From Flavipsychrobacter stenotrophus (GTDB taxonomy: Bacteria > Bacteroidota > Bacteroidia > Chitinophagales > Chitinophagaceae), in assembly GCF_002954265.1 (NCBI RefSeq), contig NZ_PPSL01000001.1:124001-188000 (forward strand): a DNA stretch of 64,000 nucleotides, written 5' to 3'. A program made the position numbers and the translations under genes. The notes under the pieces were generated by a model. The model saw nothing but the letters and a program-made list of their open reading frames with translations, did not search any database and was not told the origin of the DNA. Positions 26,719-36,019 of the stretch are shown piece after piece; the stretch's first letter is position 1, and every line of letters begins with the position of its first letter.

Positions 26719-28410
26719 TTAACTCAATCCCTCGATCTCACCATCTACCAGCTTAATGCGGTAAGCTTGCGGATCTTCAGGGAGGCCCGGCATACGCATG
26801 ATCTCACCGGCGATGGCTACGATGAAGCCGGCGCCTGCCTGGATAACGATGTCGCGGATATGGAGGCTGAAGCCTTCGGGTGCGTTGACGCGCTTAGGGT
26901 CGTCGCTGAAGGAGTATTGTGTTTTGGCTATACAGATAGGCAGGTTGGCCCATCCATTCTTAGTGTATGATTTTATCTTGTTCTCTACTGTCTGGCTGAA
27001 CGTAACTTCGCCTGCTTTGTACACACGCTTGGCTATCTTCTCTATTTTAGTGCCTATGGAGTCTTCGAGGTCGTAGGCAAAGTTGATTGGCTTGCTCGGA
27101 TTGTTTTCAACAACCTCTACTATCTTCTTGCCCAGTGCTGCTGCGCCTTCGCCGCCTGTGGTAAAGCCATTGTTTATAGCAAATGCAACGCCTTCTTCGC
27201 CACACCAGTTTTCGAGGTAGCCAACTTCATCATCGTTGTCATGCTTGTGGCGGTTGAACGATACTATAACGCTCTGGCCGAATTCCTTCATGTTGTTGAT
27301 GTGCCTGCGCAGGTTGCCCAGGCCGGTGATCATGGCTTCTTTGTTTGGCTTAGATATTTCGCCATCGGCCACGCCGCCGTGCAGCTTTAATGCACCTGTC
27401 GTCACTACTATTACAGTTGCCTTAGGTGTAAGACCGGTAAGGCGGCACTTAATGTCGAGGAACTTTTCTGCGCCAAGGTCGCTGCCGAAGCCGGCTTCTG
27501 TTACTACATATTCGTTGCTGCTCATAGCCATCTTGGTAGCTATTACTGAGTTGCAACCATGAGCTATATTGGCAAATGGACCACCATGTATAAATGCGGT
27601 TGTGTTCTCGGTTGTCTGCACAAGGTTAGGCATAATAGCATCTTTCAGCAATACGGTTATTGCTTCTGCCACGCCCAGATCTTTAACGGTAAACGGAGTT
27701 TTGTCGAACCTGAAGCCCAATACAATACGCTCTATACGTGCCAGCAGATCATCCAGGTCTGTAGCCAGGCAAAGGAGTGCCATGATCTCAGATGCGGTAG
27801 TAATATCAAAACCTGCTTCTGTAGGTATACCATTACCTGTGCCACCAAGGCCGGTAACTATCTGGCGGAGCGAACGGTCGTTCACATCCAGCACACGGCG
27901 CCATACTATACGCTCCAGTCCTTTATCATTCTTACGGTTCTGATACTGGTAGTTATCGAGCAGGGCAGCTATCATGTTGTTGGCACAAGTGATAGCGTGG
28001 AAGTCGCCGGTGAAGTGGAGGTTGATCTCATCCATAGGTAATACCTGCGAATAGCCACCACCTGCGGCGCCGCCTTTCATGCCAAAGCATGGTCCAAGGC
28101 TGGGTTCGCGTAGTGCTACAGCTGTTTTCTTACCTATATAGTTCAAGCCCAGTGATGATGCAACGCTGGTAACGGTCTTACCCACACCTGCCTTGTTAGG
28201 GGTAACTGCAGTGACCAATATCAGGTTGCTCTCCTTTATCTTGTCTTCGTTAATGTATGACAGTGGTATTTTAGCCTTGTATTTACCGTAGGGTATAATG
28301 TCTTCGGGATCTATACCAATGTTGGCCGCTATTTTGGCAATTGGCAATAGCTTCGCCGCTCTTGATATTTCAATGTCTGATGGAAATTTCTTTACTTGCT
28401 GGTCTGACAT
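26719..28410 (-). CDS. fhs: Formate-tetrahydrofolate ligase
   Basis: A 563-residue cytosolic enzyme, near the family's usual 550-560. It makes 10-formyl-tetrahydrofolate from formate, ATP and THF for purine and one-carbon metabolism. The P-loop is [10 protein letters not shown] at about residues 69-78. Conserved [26 protein letters not shown] and [10 protein letters not shown] segments follow, and the C-terminal [19 protein letters not shown] is diagnostic. It is monocistronic with its own terminator. Confidence 0.95.
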   Translation of the reverse strand: MSDQQVKKFPSDIEISRAAKLLPIAKIAANIGIDPEDIIPYGKYKAKIPLSYINEDKIKESNLILVTAVTPNKAGVGKTVTSVASSLGLNYIGKKTAVALREPSLGPCFGMKGGAAGGGYSQVLPMDEINLHFTGDFHAITCANNMIAALLDNYQYQNRKNDKGLERIVWRRVLDVNDRSLRQIVTGLGGTGNGIPTEAGFDITTASEIMALLCLATDLDDLLARIERIVLGFRFDKTPFTVKDLGVAEAITVLLKDAIMPNLVQTTENTTAFIHGGPFANIAHGCNSVIATKMAMSSNEYVVTEAGFGSDLGAEKFLDIKCRLTGLTPKATVIVVTTGALKLHGGVADGEISKPNKEAMITGLGNLRRHINNMKEFGQSVIVSFNRHKHDNDDEVGYLENWCGEEGVAFAINNGFTTGGEGAAALGKKIVEVVENNPSKPINFAYDLEDSIGTKIEKIAKRVYKAGEVTFSQTVENKIKSYTKNGWANLPICIAKTQYSFSDDPKRVNAPEGFSLHIRDIVIQAGAGFIVAIAGEIMRMPGLPEDPQAYRIKLVDGEIEGLS

Positions 28411-28572
28411 ACGTTTTTAGTTTTTTATCATTTCGTCTATGAACTAACAAAGTAAATAATAATCGGAATAATCAAAAATAAATTGCTCAATTATTATACA
28501 TCCGCAGTGATTTTCTACTGATGTTCGTACATTTTGGTTAGCTTACAGGTTCAATTGTAAACATCGTATCCA

Positions 28573-28764
28573 ATGGACACTCCGGAAAAGAAAGCAGCAC
28601 CACAACCTAAAGCAGCACCAAAGAAAGGCGCGAAGCTCCCATCAAAGTCAATATCATTTTCCGGCCAGGCTTCTAAGAAGAGCGGCGGTAAAAGTGGTAA
28701 TGCCCAGGTGAATGGCCAGAAGAAGGGTGGTGTGAACCTGATGAGGAAATTATCAGGCATGTAA
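28573..28764 (+). CDS. Small Lys/Pro/Ala-rich basic protein
   Basis: A 63-residue, strongly basic and low-complexity protein (KKAAPQPKAAPKKG, then KKSGGKSG and a C-terminal LMRKLSGM). No family is recognised; nucleic-acid binding would fit its composition but is a guess. It lies just upstream of repeat copy 2. Confidence 0.5.
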   Translation: MDTPEKKAAPQPKAAPKKGAKLPSKSISFSGQASKKSGGKSGNAQVNGQKKGGVNLMRKLSGM

Positions 28765-28779
28765 ATTCGACAAAGCAGC

Positions 28780-29045
28780 TTATATATCCAACCGCATATT
28801 TTCTTTCTTTGTGCTGCCGCAAAGAAAGAAACAAAGAAAACGGCACTTTTGCGAACTGCTCCGCACGCAAAAGGAGCTATGCTGCGTGTGCTTGTGGATG
28901 GCTCGACCGCTCTTCGCAAGCTCAGCCGACGCTTCAGGTTTTCTGCGATTCTTTATTAAATGTTGCTATCGAAACAGTATTTAAGGGTGTCAGAAGACTG
29001 GCAACTACTGCGATGTAGTCATTATGATTACGCCGAAAAGGATCT
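28780..29045. repeat. Dispersed 0.26-0.3 kb intergenic repeat, copy 2
   Basis: Second copy of the repeat at 24829-25130. It keeps the CTTTGTGCTGCCG, AAAACGGCACTTTTGCGAA and GGCTCGACCGCTCTTCGCAA landmarks and lacks the CCCGCAATAAGCGGGA insert of copy 1. The rest of the gap to 29199 holds two GATACCTTCGGCATC repeats (29070-29150) and no gene. Confidence 0.7.
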
Positions 29046-29199
29046 GGAAAATTCGCTTACACAGACATGCGATACCTTCGGCATCGTTGCACAGTTGCTT
29101 CCTGACTTTGCTATAGACATATGATACCTTCGGCATCATTACTACTTTTCACTTACTGTTTAATGTAGTCGTTGATAGGAGTAATATGCCCTAACAAAT

Positions 29200-29820
29200 T
29201 TATTTGCTCACTTTTTTTATTACTTTCTCCAGTCTCTTCCTTTTAGCGTCGCCTTCTATGTCTGGTAGTCGTGTAGTCAATATGTCCAGGAATGCGGGCT
29301 TGTTGGCTGCGTCAATTACAGGTAATGTCTTTTCGGCATAGGTAGGCATCTGGTTCATTGGTGCGGCCAGTATTTGTTCCAGTAGCAGGGGTAGTGTATC
29401 GTCGGCATATTCCTTAAATGCAGATAGCTTCACCAGTATATTTACTGCATGATCTTTGGTGATCACTGTTCCCTTATCTGCTATGGCTACTATTTTGGTT
29501 ATTGCTTTATATAGTAGCGGGGCACACTCAGTAGCTATGGCGCTGAGTGCGCACATAGCGCCCCATACCATGCGGTTGTTCTTACTATCTAGTAGTGTTA
29601 TGAATATTGCTGCATGAGGTACTATCAAAGCAGGCTTTCTTTCGCCCAACTCATAGAGCGTTTTTATAATGTCGCTTTGTATTTTCTTGTTGCCAATGTT
29701 ATCTACGAGCTCCTGCACGCCTGCTTCATTATTAGTATCGGCGAGCTTTTGTGCCAGTGCTTTATTAGGTTCGGTGCTTCTTATGTTCATTACAGAAGCC
29801 AGTTCATTGAGTATACTCAT
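29200..29820 (-). CDS. HEAT-repeat-like protein
   Basis: A 206-residue all-helical protein with about four HEAT/ARM-like repeats (for example IKTLYELGERKPALIVPHAAIFITLL, VWGAMCALSAIATECAPLLY, AVNILVKLSAF). It ends in a basic tail (KRKRLEKVIKKVSK). It is likely a protein-protein interaction scaffold in the cytosol. It starts three bases after the stop of the CocE-type hydrolase upstream on the same strand, so the two form an operon; the functional link is unknown. Confidence 0.7.
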   Translation of the reverse strand: MSILNELASVMNIRSTEPNKALAQKLADTNNEAGVQELVDNIGNKKIQSDIIKTLYELGERKPALIVPHAAIFITLLDSKNNRMVWGAMCALSAIATECAPLLYKAITKIVAIADKGTVITKDHAVNILVKLSAFKEYADDTLPLLLEQILAAPMNQMPTYAEKTLPVIDAANKPAFLDILTTRLPDIEGDAKRKRLEKVIKKVSK

Positions 29821-29822
29821 TG

Positions 29823-31709
29823 TTATTCAGGTCTCATTATTGGTAAAATTATGCTCGACGGATTATCACTTCCGCAATTGATCCCCACATCGCAATTCAC
29901 AAAGTCGCTCTTATCACAAGTATAGATATTGACAAACTTCTGCGGGTTGCGGTCTACCAGCGGAAACCATGAGCTCTGCACCTGAACCATTATGCGGTGG
30001 CCTTTTTTGAACACATGCGCCACATCGGGTATCTTGAATTTTACCTCTGTAACCTTTCCGGGTGTAAACGGCTCAGGCTTGCTGAGGCTGTTGCGATACT
30101 TGCCGCGCATTACTTCGCCACGCACCAGCATCTGGTAGCCACCCATAGGGTAGTCTTTGCCGCTGCCTGTGCCGTCGCGGGTAGTATCGTATGCAAAATT
30201 GTCGGGGAATACGTCGATCACTTTCACTACTATGTCTACATCGGTGCTGCTGATGGCCGTGAATATATTGGCCACTATTGGTCCTGCCAGTGTTATGTCT
30301 TCCTTCAGCGAATCTGTCTGGTACACCATCACATCGGGGCGGCGCGCGGCAAACCGCTGATCATCCGTCATATATTCGCGGGTGCGTTTAAAATGCACAT
30401 CTTCGGTGTAGGGCACAGGTTTGTTGGGATTACTGGTGTACTTATTAATGTACTTAGGGCCGCTGCTGTAGGGGACATCATAAGATAATTTGCCATCTAC
30501 CTGCAGGTACATGCGCTTGTAGTCCACCTCTTCGGCCGGCCACTTGCTCATCTTTTTCCATTCATTAGTTCCGGTAAAGAATATGGTTGCTTCTTTTATC
30601 TTCTTTATGTCTCCCTTATCCTGCAGGTAATACTGGAAGAAGGGTAGTTCTACTTTTTGCTGATACCACTCCGATACTTTTTTCCCAAATCGTACATTGC
30701 CCAGAAACTCACTCGTGCCTCGTGCCCAGCCTCCATGGCTCCACGGACCCATTACCAGCTTATTGGTGTTGTGTGCTTTTTCTTCAATCGACTTGTACAA
30801 GTTCCATGCACCAAAGCAGTCTTCGGCGTCAAACAGACCGCCAACTACCAGCGTGGCTACATTTTTAGGAATGTACTGAGCGTAGTTTCGGGTATTGCGG
30901 TCTTGCCACCACTTGTCGTAGTCGGGGTGAGCATACAGGTCGTTCCAGAATTTTACATCACTACCCACATAGTAGCTGAGGTCGGTAAGGGTAGGTATGC
31001 CCAGGTAGAATTTGTAGTTGTCTTTGGTATAGTACTGAAAACCGGGTGCACTCTCTTTGGTTGGCACCGGCCTTGGCTTGCCAAATGAAGAGTAGAAGTT
31101 GAATGCATCCATCTCCATAAATGCACCATTGTGGTGAAAGTCATCACCGGCAAACCAGTCTGTTACCGGTGCCTGTGGACTTGCCGCCTTTAATGCCGGA
31201 TGGCCGCACAGCGCACCCATCATTGCATAGTAGCCGGGGTATGATATACCGTATAAGCCTACGCGTTTGTTCGTGCCTTTTACATTGTGGATCAGCCAGT
31301 CTATGGTATCATAAGTATCGCTGGCTTCATCCGTCTTGGCTTTGTCATTTGCAGGCAGGTAGGGGCGCACATCTTCAAATACACCCTCACTCATATACTT
31401 GCCTCTCACATCCTGCAGTACCATTATGTACCCCTCTTTCAGGTAGTTCATGTAGGGTATGTTCCAGTAGTCTTTAAACTTTTCTCCATAGGGGCCAATG
31501 GAGTAGGGTGTGCGATTTAGCAGGATAGGGTGATCGTTCTTATTATCATTGGGTTGGTAGATGGTGGTGAATAATCTCACTCCATCCCGCATGAGTATAT
31601 AGAGCTCTTTCTTGGTGTAGTGTTCCGCCATCCAGGTGGAGTCGGCCTTATTGGCCAGGCTCATAAATGGCAGTGCCATCAAAACTACCAGGAAACCTAT
31701 CTTGTTCAT
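29823..31709 (-). CDS. CocE/NonD (S15) family hydrolase
   Basis: With the ATG at 31709 the protein has 628 residues and a signal peptide (MNKIGFLVVLMALPFMSLA). It carries the alpha/beta-hydrolase nucleophile elbow GISYPGYYAM, the acid region GGLFDAEDCFG, and the His motif GPWSHGGWARG. The C-terminal jelly-roll X-Pro dipeptidyl-peptidase domain contains RGEVMRGKYRN and HRIMVQVQSSWFPLVDRNPQ. Members are periplasmic acyl-peptide or ester hydrolases such as alpha-amino-acid ester hydrolases and glutaryl acylases; the substrate is not evident. It is followed directly by the HEAT protein gene. Confidence 0.9.
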   Translation of the reverse strand: MNKIGFLVVLMALPFMSLANKADSTWMAEHYTKKELYILMRDGVRLFTTIYQPNDNKNDHPILLNRTPYSIGPYGEKFKDYWNIPYMNYLKEGYIMVLQDVRGKYMSEGVFEDVRPYLPANDKAKTDEASDTYDTIDWLIHNVKGTNKRVGLYGISYPGYYAMMGALCGHPALKAASPQAPVTDWFAGDDFHHNGAFMEMDAFNFYSSFGKPRPVPTKESAPGFQYYTKDNYKFYLGIPTLTDLSYYVGSDVKFWNDLYAHPDYDKWWQDRNTRNYAQYIPKNVATLVVGGLFDAEDCFGAWNLYKSIEEKAHNTNKLVMGPWSHGGWARGTSEFLGNVRFGKKVSEWYQQKVELPFFQYYLQDKGDIKKIKEATIFFTGTNEWKKMSKWPAEEVDYKRMYLQVDGKLSYDVPYSSGPKYINKYTSNPNKPVPYTEDVHFKRTREYMTDDQRFAARRPDVMVYQTDSLKEDITLAGPIVANIFTAISSTDVDIVVKVIDVFPDNFAYDTTRDGTGSGKDYPMGGYQMLVRGEVMRGKYRNSLSKPEPFTPGKVTEVKFKIPDVAHVFKKGHRIMVQVQSSWFPLVDRNPQKFVNIYTCDKSDFVNCDVGINCGSDNPSSIILPIMRPE

Positions 31710-31804
31710 ATATTCAGCTGTTATGCAGTAAATATACAAAAGGAGATGAGTTTTGCTGCGGGTAAGTTGAGTGCTATGATAGCTTATCTAACCACAATGG
31801 CCTG

Positions 31805-33169
31805 CTATATTGCATTGCTAAACATCTTCTTACTGCTGCTTATTTTGCTTTTTTGCAGATACAGATCGAAGGCACTACAGATGTTCCTGATGAAATTTCT
31901 GCCTCTTGGTGTTACCTGAACTTCGTAACCGCTGATGCTCACCAGTCCGTCTTGTTCCAGCTTTTCCAATTCTTCCAGGCACATTGCATACACCATATCC
32001 CAATCGGCAGGCTGTATAGTTGTTTTACCACTGCAGCTGATATCCAGTATATATTGGCCAAAGCGTATGTCCTCATCGTTAAGGAAGTAGCCTTTTTGTA
32101 CCGGTAGCAGATCATTCTTTATACGGTCGTAGTAATCGTGAACGGTCTTTACGTTTTGTGAAAAGCTGCGGCCCGTGCTGCTAATGCTGGAAACACCCAA
32201 TCCTATCAACATATTGGTATGCTGTGTTGTGTAGCCCATAAAGTTTCTGTGCAGCTCACCGTTTTGCGATGCTATGAACAGCGCATCTTCCGGCAGGGCA
32301 AAGTGGTCCATACCTACATCGCAATAGCCATGTTCCAGGAATATTTCCTTGCCAGTCTGGTACAGTAATAGCTTGTTATCGGCGCTAGGCAGGTCGTTCT
32401 CATCAAATAGGCGCTGACCTTTACTAGTCCATGGCACATGTGCATAGCTGTAGAATGCTATCCTGTCGGGTTGTAACAGTATGGTCTGTTGTATGGTACG
32501 GGTTATGCTCTCATGTGTTTGCAGTGGCAGTCCGTAAATAAGGTCGTAGTTTACAGATGTGTAGCCGATCTTACGGGCTATCTCCGTTACGTTCCGTACA
32601 TTTTCTATTGGTTGTATCCTGTTAATGACCAATTGCACCTTCGGGTCATTATCCTGTACACCCAGGCTTAGCCTTCTGAAGCCAAGATCATATAATGCCT
32701 GTAGATGTGCCTCCGTGGTATTGATGGGATGGCCCTCAAAACTGAATTCATGCCCCTCGTGAATAATGGAGGTCTTGAATATAGATGTTAGCAGGCGGTA
32801 GAGATTGTCGGGAGAGAAAAATGTTGGTGTTCCCCCGCCCAGGTGCAGCTCGCGGATGACCGGCGTTTCATTCATCAGGCCCAGATACAGGTGCCATTCC
32901 TTTACTATAGAGTCTATATAATCGTCTTCAACGTTATGGTTGGTAGTTATCTTTTTGTTGCAGCCACAGTAGGTACAGAGTGATTCACAAAAGGGCAGGT
33001 GAATGTACAGACTGATACCGTTGGCTTTGTTTTCAAGTTCAAATTGTTGCACAAAAACCTTCGAAAATTCCGCGGTATCTATCTCGTCTTTCCATATGGG
33101 CACAGTAGGGTAGCTAGTGTAGCGGGGAACGGGTACGTTATACTTTTGCAGCAAATGTGAAGTGGTCAT
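31805..33169 (-). CDS. hemN: Oxygen-independent coproporphyrinogen III oxidase
   Basis: With the ATG at 33169 (a TTG lies 21 bases upstream) the protein has 454 residues. It has the radical-SAM cluster motif CESLCTYC at residues 61-68 followed by GC, preceded by the HemN hallmark YTSYPTVPIW. LHLGGGTPTFFSP and LSLGVQDNDPKVQ are also family signatures. It converts coproporphyrinogen III to protoporphyrinogen IX without oxygen in haem synthesis. It is divergent from a Crp/Fnr regulator gene and has a TGAC-N4-GTCA operator at a class II position, so induction under low oxygen is likely. Confidence 0.95.
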   Translation of the reverse strand: MTTSHLLQKYNVPVPRYTSYPTVPIWKDEIDTAEFSKVFVQQFELENKANGISLYIHLPFCESLCTYCGCNKKITTNHNVEDDYIDSIVKEWHLYLGLMNETPVIRELHLGGGTPTFFSPDNLYRLLTSIFKTSIIHEGHEFSFEGHPINTTEAHLQALYDLGFRRLSLGVQDNDPKVQLVINRIQPIENVRNVTEIARKIGYTSVNYDLIYGLPLQTHESITRTIQQTILLQPDRIAFYSYAHVPWTSKGQRLFDENDLPSADNKLLLYQTGKEIFLEHGYCDVGMDHFALPEDALFIASQNGELHRNFMGYTTQHTNMLIGLGVSSISSTGRSFSQNVKTVHDYYDRIKNDLLPVQKGYFLNDEDIRFGQYILDISCSGKTTIQPADWDMVYAMCLEELEKLEQDGLVSISGYEVQVTPRGRNFIRNICSAFDLYLQKSKISSSKKMFSNAI

Positions 33170-33187
33170 AGACTCAATATTGACCCG

Positions 33188-33230
33188 CAAAATTACTTTT
33201 GGCCTGTTGCAAAAAACATGACCGTGGTCA
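33188..33230 (-). promoter_or_regulatory. hemN promoter with Crp/Fnr-type operator
   Basis: On the minus strand the palindrome TGAC-CACG-GTCA (plus coordinates 33219-33230) is followed, after 23 bases, by TAATTTTG (33188-33195). That is a perfect Bacteroidota TAnnTTTG -7 box. The operator centre would fall near -41.5, the classic class II activator position. A Crp/Fnr gene is encoded immediately beyond. No good -33 TTG was found, as expected for an activated promoter. Confidence 0.6.
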
Positions 33231-33397
33231 GAAATTCAGCTGATATTTTTTTAAATCTAACCGATCGTTACAGCTATATAAGGTCTAGTTAGTAGAAAAG
33301 TTAATAAGGGAGAGTGACCTAAATTGTTTTCCTCTGTAATTTTGATAAGAGACAAAATCGTGCGGTGTCAATTAGATTAATTTAACCTCAATACAAA

Positions 33398-33967
33398 ATG
33401 ATAGATACATTACGCAACCATATAGTTAAGAGATTGGGCAATGACATAGAAAACCTGGAAATAGTTCTGGCTTCTTTTAAGCCAATTATGGTGAAGCGAA
33501 ATGAACATATTTTGCGGAGTGGTGAGGTTTGCAAATACGTCTACTTTATCGCGAAAGGTTGTCTGCAAGTCTATGTGCACGACAAGGATATGAATGACAC
33601 TACGCGTGACATTGTTATTGAGGATAACTGGTGTTCTGAGTTGATAAGCTTTGGTAGTGGGCAAGCGGCTACAGAGTCGATAAAGGCAGTTGAATCCAGC
33701 GAGCTACTGGCTATAGACCGGCGGAATTTTCAGAACATGATGGAGCAAGTTCCGCAGTTTGATAAGGTGTATAAGCAGATACTTGAGGCATCGTATGCCA
33801 ATTCCGTTTATCGCATAAATACCTTTGTATCTCTAAACGCTCTGGAGCGGATTCAATGGTTGATGGAATACCGACCGGATCTCATGACCAGACTCTCCAG
33901 TAAGCTTATTGCTTCTTATCTGGGCATCAATAAAGATGTGTTCAGCCGACTAAAAGCACAGCTTTAA
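33398..33967 (+). CDS. Crp/Fnr family transcriptional regulator
   Basis: A 189-residue protein with an N-terminal cyclic-nucleotide-type beta-roll (ILRSGEVCKYVYFIAKGCLQVYV, then ESIKAVESSELLAIDR). A dimerisation helix follows, and then a short winged helix (LSSKLIASYLGINKDVFSRLKAQL). No N-terminal Cys cluster is present, so it is not an FNR-type iron-sulfur sensor; the ligand is unknown. It is divergent from hemN, whose promoter carries a palindrome of the right type. Confidence 0.88.
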   Translation: MIDTLRNHIVKRLGNDIENLEIVLASFKPIMVKRNEHILRSGEVCKYVYFIAKGCLQVYVHDKDMNDTTRDIVIEDNWCSELISFGSGQAATESIKAVESSELLAIDRRNFQNMMEQVPQFDKVYKQILEASYANSVYRINTFVSLNALERIQWLMEYRPDLMTRLSSKLIASYLGINKDVFSRLKAQL

Positions 33968-34010
33968 AACATCGACTTTTGTCATCGTTTGCTACCAACT
34001 GATTGTTGAA

Positions 34011-34035
34011 TTTTGATCATTATAAACGATCAAAA
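34011..34035 (+). promoter_or_regulatory. Inverted repeat before the YCII gene
   Basis: TTTTGATC and GATCAAAA arms around a nine-base centre, ending 10 bases before the ATG at 34046. Its position over the start region would suit a repressor site or a structured leader; no regulator can be named. Confidence 0.45.
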
Positions 34036-34045
34036 ATCATAAGCG

Positions 34046-34399
34046 ATGAAAGAGTATTTATTATTATTTCGCAATGCCAGCGCCGCAGATGGCTACATGG
34101 CTACTGCCCAAGATATGGCAACCGACATGCCGCTGTGGCAAAGTTGGATAGGCAATATTGCCATGCAGGGTAAGTTGGTAACTACGGCGCCAATAGAATA
34201 CCACTCCACTGTTGTTACCAACACCACTGTAGAGGTGGGACCTTATAAGGAAGCTAATACAGTATTGGTTTCAGGGTTTCTCATTTGCAAGTCTGATAAT
34301 GTTGAAGAAGTTCAGCAATGGAGCAAGGGTTGCCCCATTCTGAAATACCCGAATAGCTCTGTAGAGATCCGTACACTTGTCCCATTCCCCTTAGGCTAA
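34046..34399 (+). CDS. YCII-related protein
   Basis: A 117-residue dimeric alpha/beta-barrel protein of the YCII/DGPF type: MKEYLLLFRN start, MPLWQSWIGNIAMQGKLV, then TVLVSGFLICKSDNVEEVQQWSKGCPIL and VEIRTLVPFP. Function is unknown; relatives often associate with extracytoplasmic sigma factors or small redox enzymes. The DoxX-like gene starts nine bases after its stop, making a two-gene operon. Confidence 0.85.
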   Translation: MKEYLLLFRNASAADGYMATAQDMATDMPLWQSWIGNIAMQGKLVTTAPIEYHSTVVTNTTVEVGPYKEANTVLVSGFLICKSDNVEEVQQWSKGCPILKYPNSSVEIRTLVPFPLG

Positions 34400-34408
34400 T
34401 CTTATTTT

Positions 34409-34825
34409 ATGGATAAATTATTATCATTCGGTCGATATTTATTCCCCGCTTCGTTTCTTCTATATGTAGGGCTGCACCTGGGTAAGCCTGATGTGGAGGC
34501 ATCATTTGTTCCTTCATTCCTTCCATTTCCTTACTTCTGGAATTACTTTACGCTGGCATGCATCTGCGCTTTTATAACAAGTGCATTTACAGGAAAGTTT
34601 GATAAACTGGCTTATACACTTATGGCACTGTATGTGTTACTTATGGCATTGTTGGTCCACTTACCCCGAGCGATGGGTCATGGCCCGGAAACTATTGGTA
34701 TGGCAGTTGATGCCGCCCGCAATCAGGAATTGGAAATGGTTAATTTCTTCAGGAATATTATGGTTATTGGCGCACTACTTGGCTATGCAAGATTCGTAGC
34801 AAAAGACAAAAGAGTAGTGGGGTAA
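34409..34825 (+). CDS. DoxX-like small membrane protein
   Basis: A 138-residue protein with four predicted transmembrane helices (about 8-25, 42-60, 66-85, 115-131). The GRYLFPASFLLYVGLHLG start and the layout resemble the DoxX/SURF4-like group. Function is not established. It is the second gene after the YCII gene and is closed by the strong hairpin at 34864. Confidence 0.7.
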   Translation: MDKLLSFGRYLFPASFLLYVGLHLGKPDVEASFVPSFLPFPYFWNYFTLACICAFITSAFTGKFDKLAYTLMALYVLLMALLVHLPRAMGHGPETIGMAVDAARNQELEMVNFFRNIMVIGALLGYARFVAKDKRVVG

Positions 34826-34863
34826 CTCAGCTCAAAGCTACAGCCCGATATAGTTCCTGTTTT

Positions 34864-34912
34864 ATGCGTACAATAATGCCGATCAATTCACGATCGGCAT
34901 TATTGTACGCAT
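34864..34912. terminator. Very strong bidirectional hairpin terminator
   Basis: A perfect 21-bp stem (34864-34884 with 34892-34912) around the seven-base loop AATTCAC, between converging genes. The stem is unusually long for a terminator and has T-rich sequence on the right side. Confidence 0.85.
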
Positions 34913-34949
34913 ATTTTTGCAGTCAAAATGAGTAACCTAATCTCAGTAC

Positions 34950-35300
34950 CTACTTTCTCAATATTTTCTCCATTGCCCTTCCATTGGCTACCTCATCAAC
35001 CAGTTTGTCCATGTACCTGATCTTCCGCATCAGCTCATCTTCTATCTCTTCTATGCGGTAGCCACATATCATGCCTGTAATTTTAGTGACATTCGGATTC
35101 ATCTGTGGTGCCTGCGCAAAGAAGGTCTCAAAATCGGTCTTCAGATCTATTTGTTCCTGTAGCGTACGTTCATTATATCCCGTCAGCCAATAGATGACGG
35201 TGTCTACTTCAGCCTTGGTATGTCCTTTTCTTTCTGCCTTTTTTATATATAAGTCGTAGACGACGGCAAAAGAGGATTTAAAGATCTTAGTATTGACCAT
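34950..35300 (-). CDS. DUF2200 domain protein
   Basis: With the ATG at 35300 the protein has 116 residues, the normal family length. It shows the DUF2200 pattern: FAVVYDLYIKKAERKGHTKAEVD, VIYWLTGY, DFETFFAQAPQMNPN, ITGMICGYRIEEIEDELMRKIRYMDKLVDE and the AMEKILR end. The family is widespread, cytosolic and uncharacterised. An upstream start at 35348 adds a stretch absent from the family. Confidence 0.9.
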   Translation of the reverse strand: MVNTKIFKSSFAVVYDLYIKKAERKGHTKAEVDTVIYWLTGYNERTLQEQIDLKTDFETFFAQAPQMNPNVTKITGMICGYRIEEIEDELMRKIRYMDKLVDEVANGRAMEKILRK

Positions 35301-35406
35301 ACGGGAGTTATTATTCTCCAAAGTTAGTAAGCAGATCGTCGGTTTCAAAACGGAACTGTACTTGTCTAATGCTAGCTTTCACCTGCGAACACAAAAAAAC
35401 TATCTG

Positions 35407-35847
35407 CTAATGCGCCTCTTCGGGTTTTATGAATTTTACACTTGCCACATCGCCAATAAAATACAACTCCAGAATTACAGTGGAGTTGATCGGTCTGCCT
35501 CCCAGCTTTGCGGGTGTCCAGTCCCATAGGTTATTGATGCATCTTCTGATATTCTCTGTGAGGTCATTCATATGCACCTCATCTTTGATGCTGAGCACAC
35601 ATGAATGTCCGGTAGAATCTACTGCGATCTCAAAATAGAGACGCCCACTTGTGCTCATCCACTTTACCGAGCTATGATCAAGACTACGTTGAAATTTACC
35701 GGCAATATTTTTGGTGTATGCTGCCCGTGTATCGCCACAATATAAACAGGTGTCGGTAATGTCGCAGTCTTTATATTTCTTAGTAAAAGGCACCTGAGCA
35801 TTTGCAGTAAATGCATAGAACAGAAGAATAGTGAGCAGGTATTTCAT
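35407..35847 (-). CDS. Secreted TonB-C-like small protein
   Basis: A 146-residue protein with a signal peptide (MKYLLTILLFYAFTANA). A CxxxxxCLYC motif (about 28-37) follows, then a domain resembling the TonB C-terminal fold (LYFEIAVDSTGHSCVLSIKD, IRRCINNLWDWTPAKLGGRPINSTVILELYF). Bacteroidota have many such free-standing domains in the periplasm, with unknown partners. It is a single gene. Confidence 0.7.
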   Translation of the reverse strand: MKYLLTILLFYAFTANAQVPFTKKYKDCDITDTCLYCGDTRAAYTKNIAGKFQRSLDHSSVKWMSTSGRLYFEIAVDSTGHSCVLSIKDEVHMNDLTENIRRCINNLWDWTPAKLGGRPINSTVILELYFIGDVASVKFIKPEEAH

Positions 35848-36019
35848 AGTGTAAATGTATTGTTTGTAGATAATTGTTACTTGACTTTCAACTTCAAAGG
35901 TATATTTCTTACGCTGGTACCCCTCGTATCGCTAGTGCCTGCATACTTCGCCGGACTCGTACGCCCGACGGTGTCATCCAAATGTTTGACGCAAGAGATC
36001 TCTATTTCATGCGTCAGCC

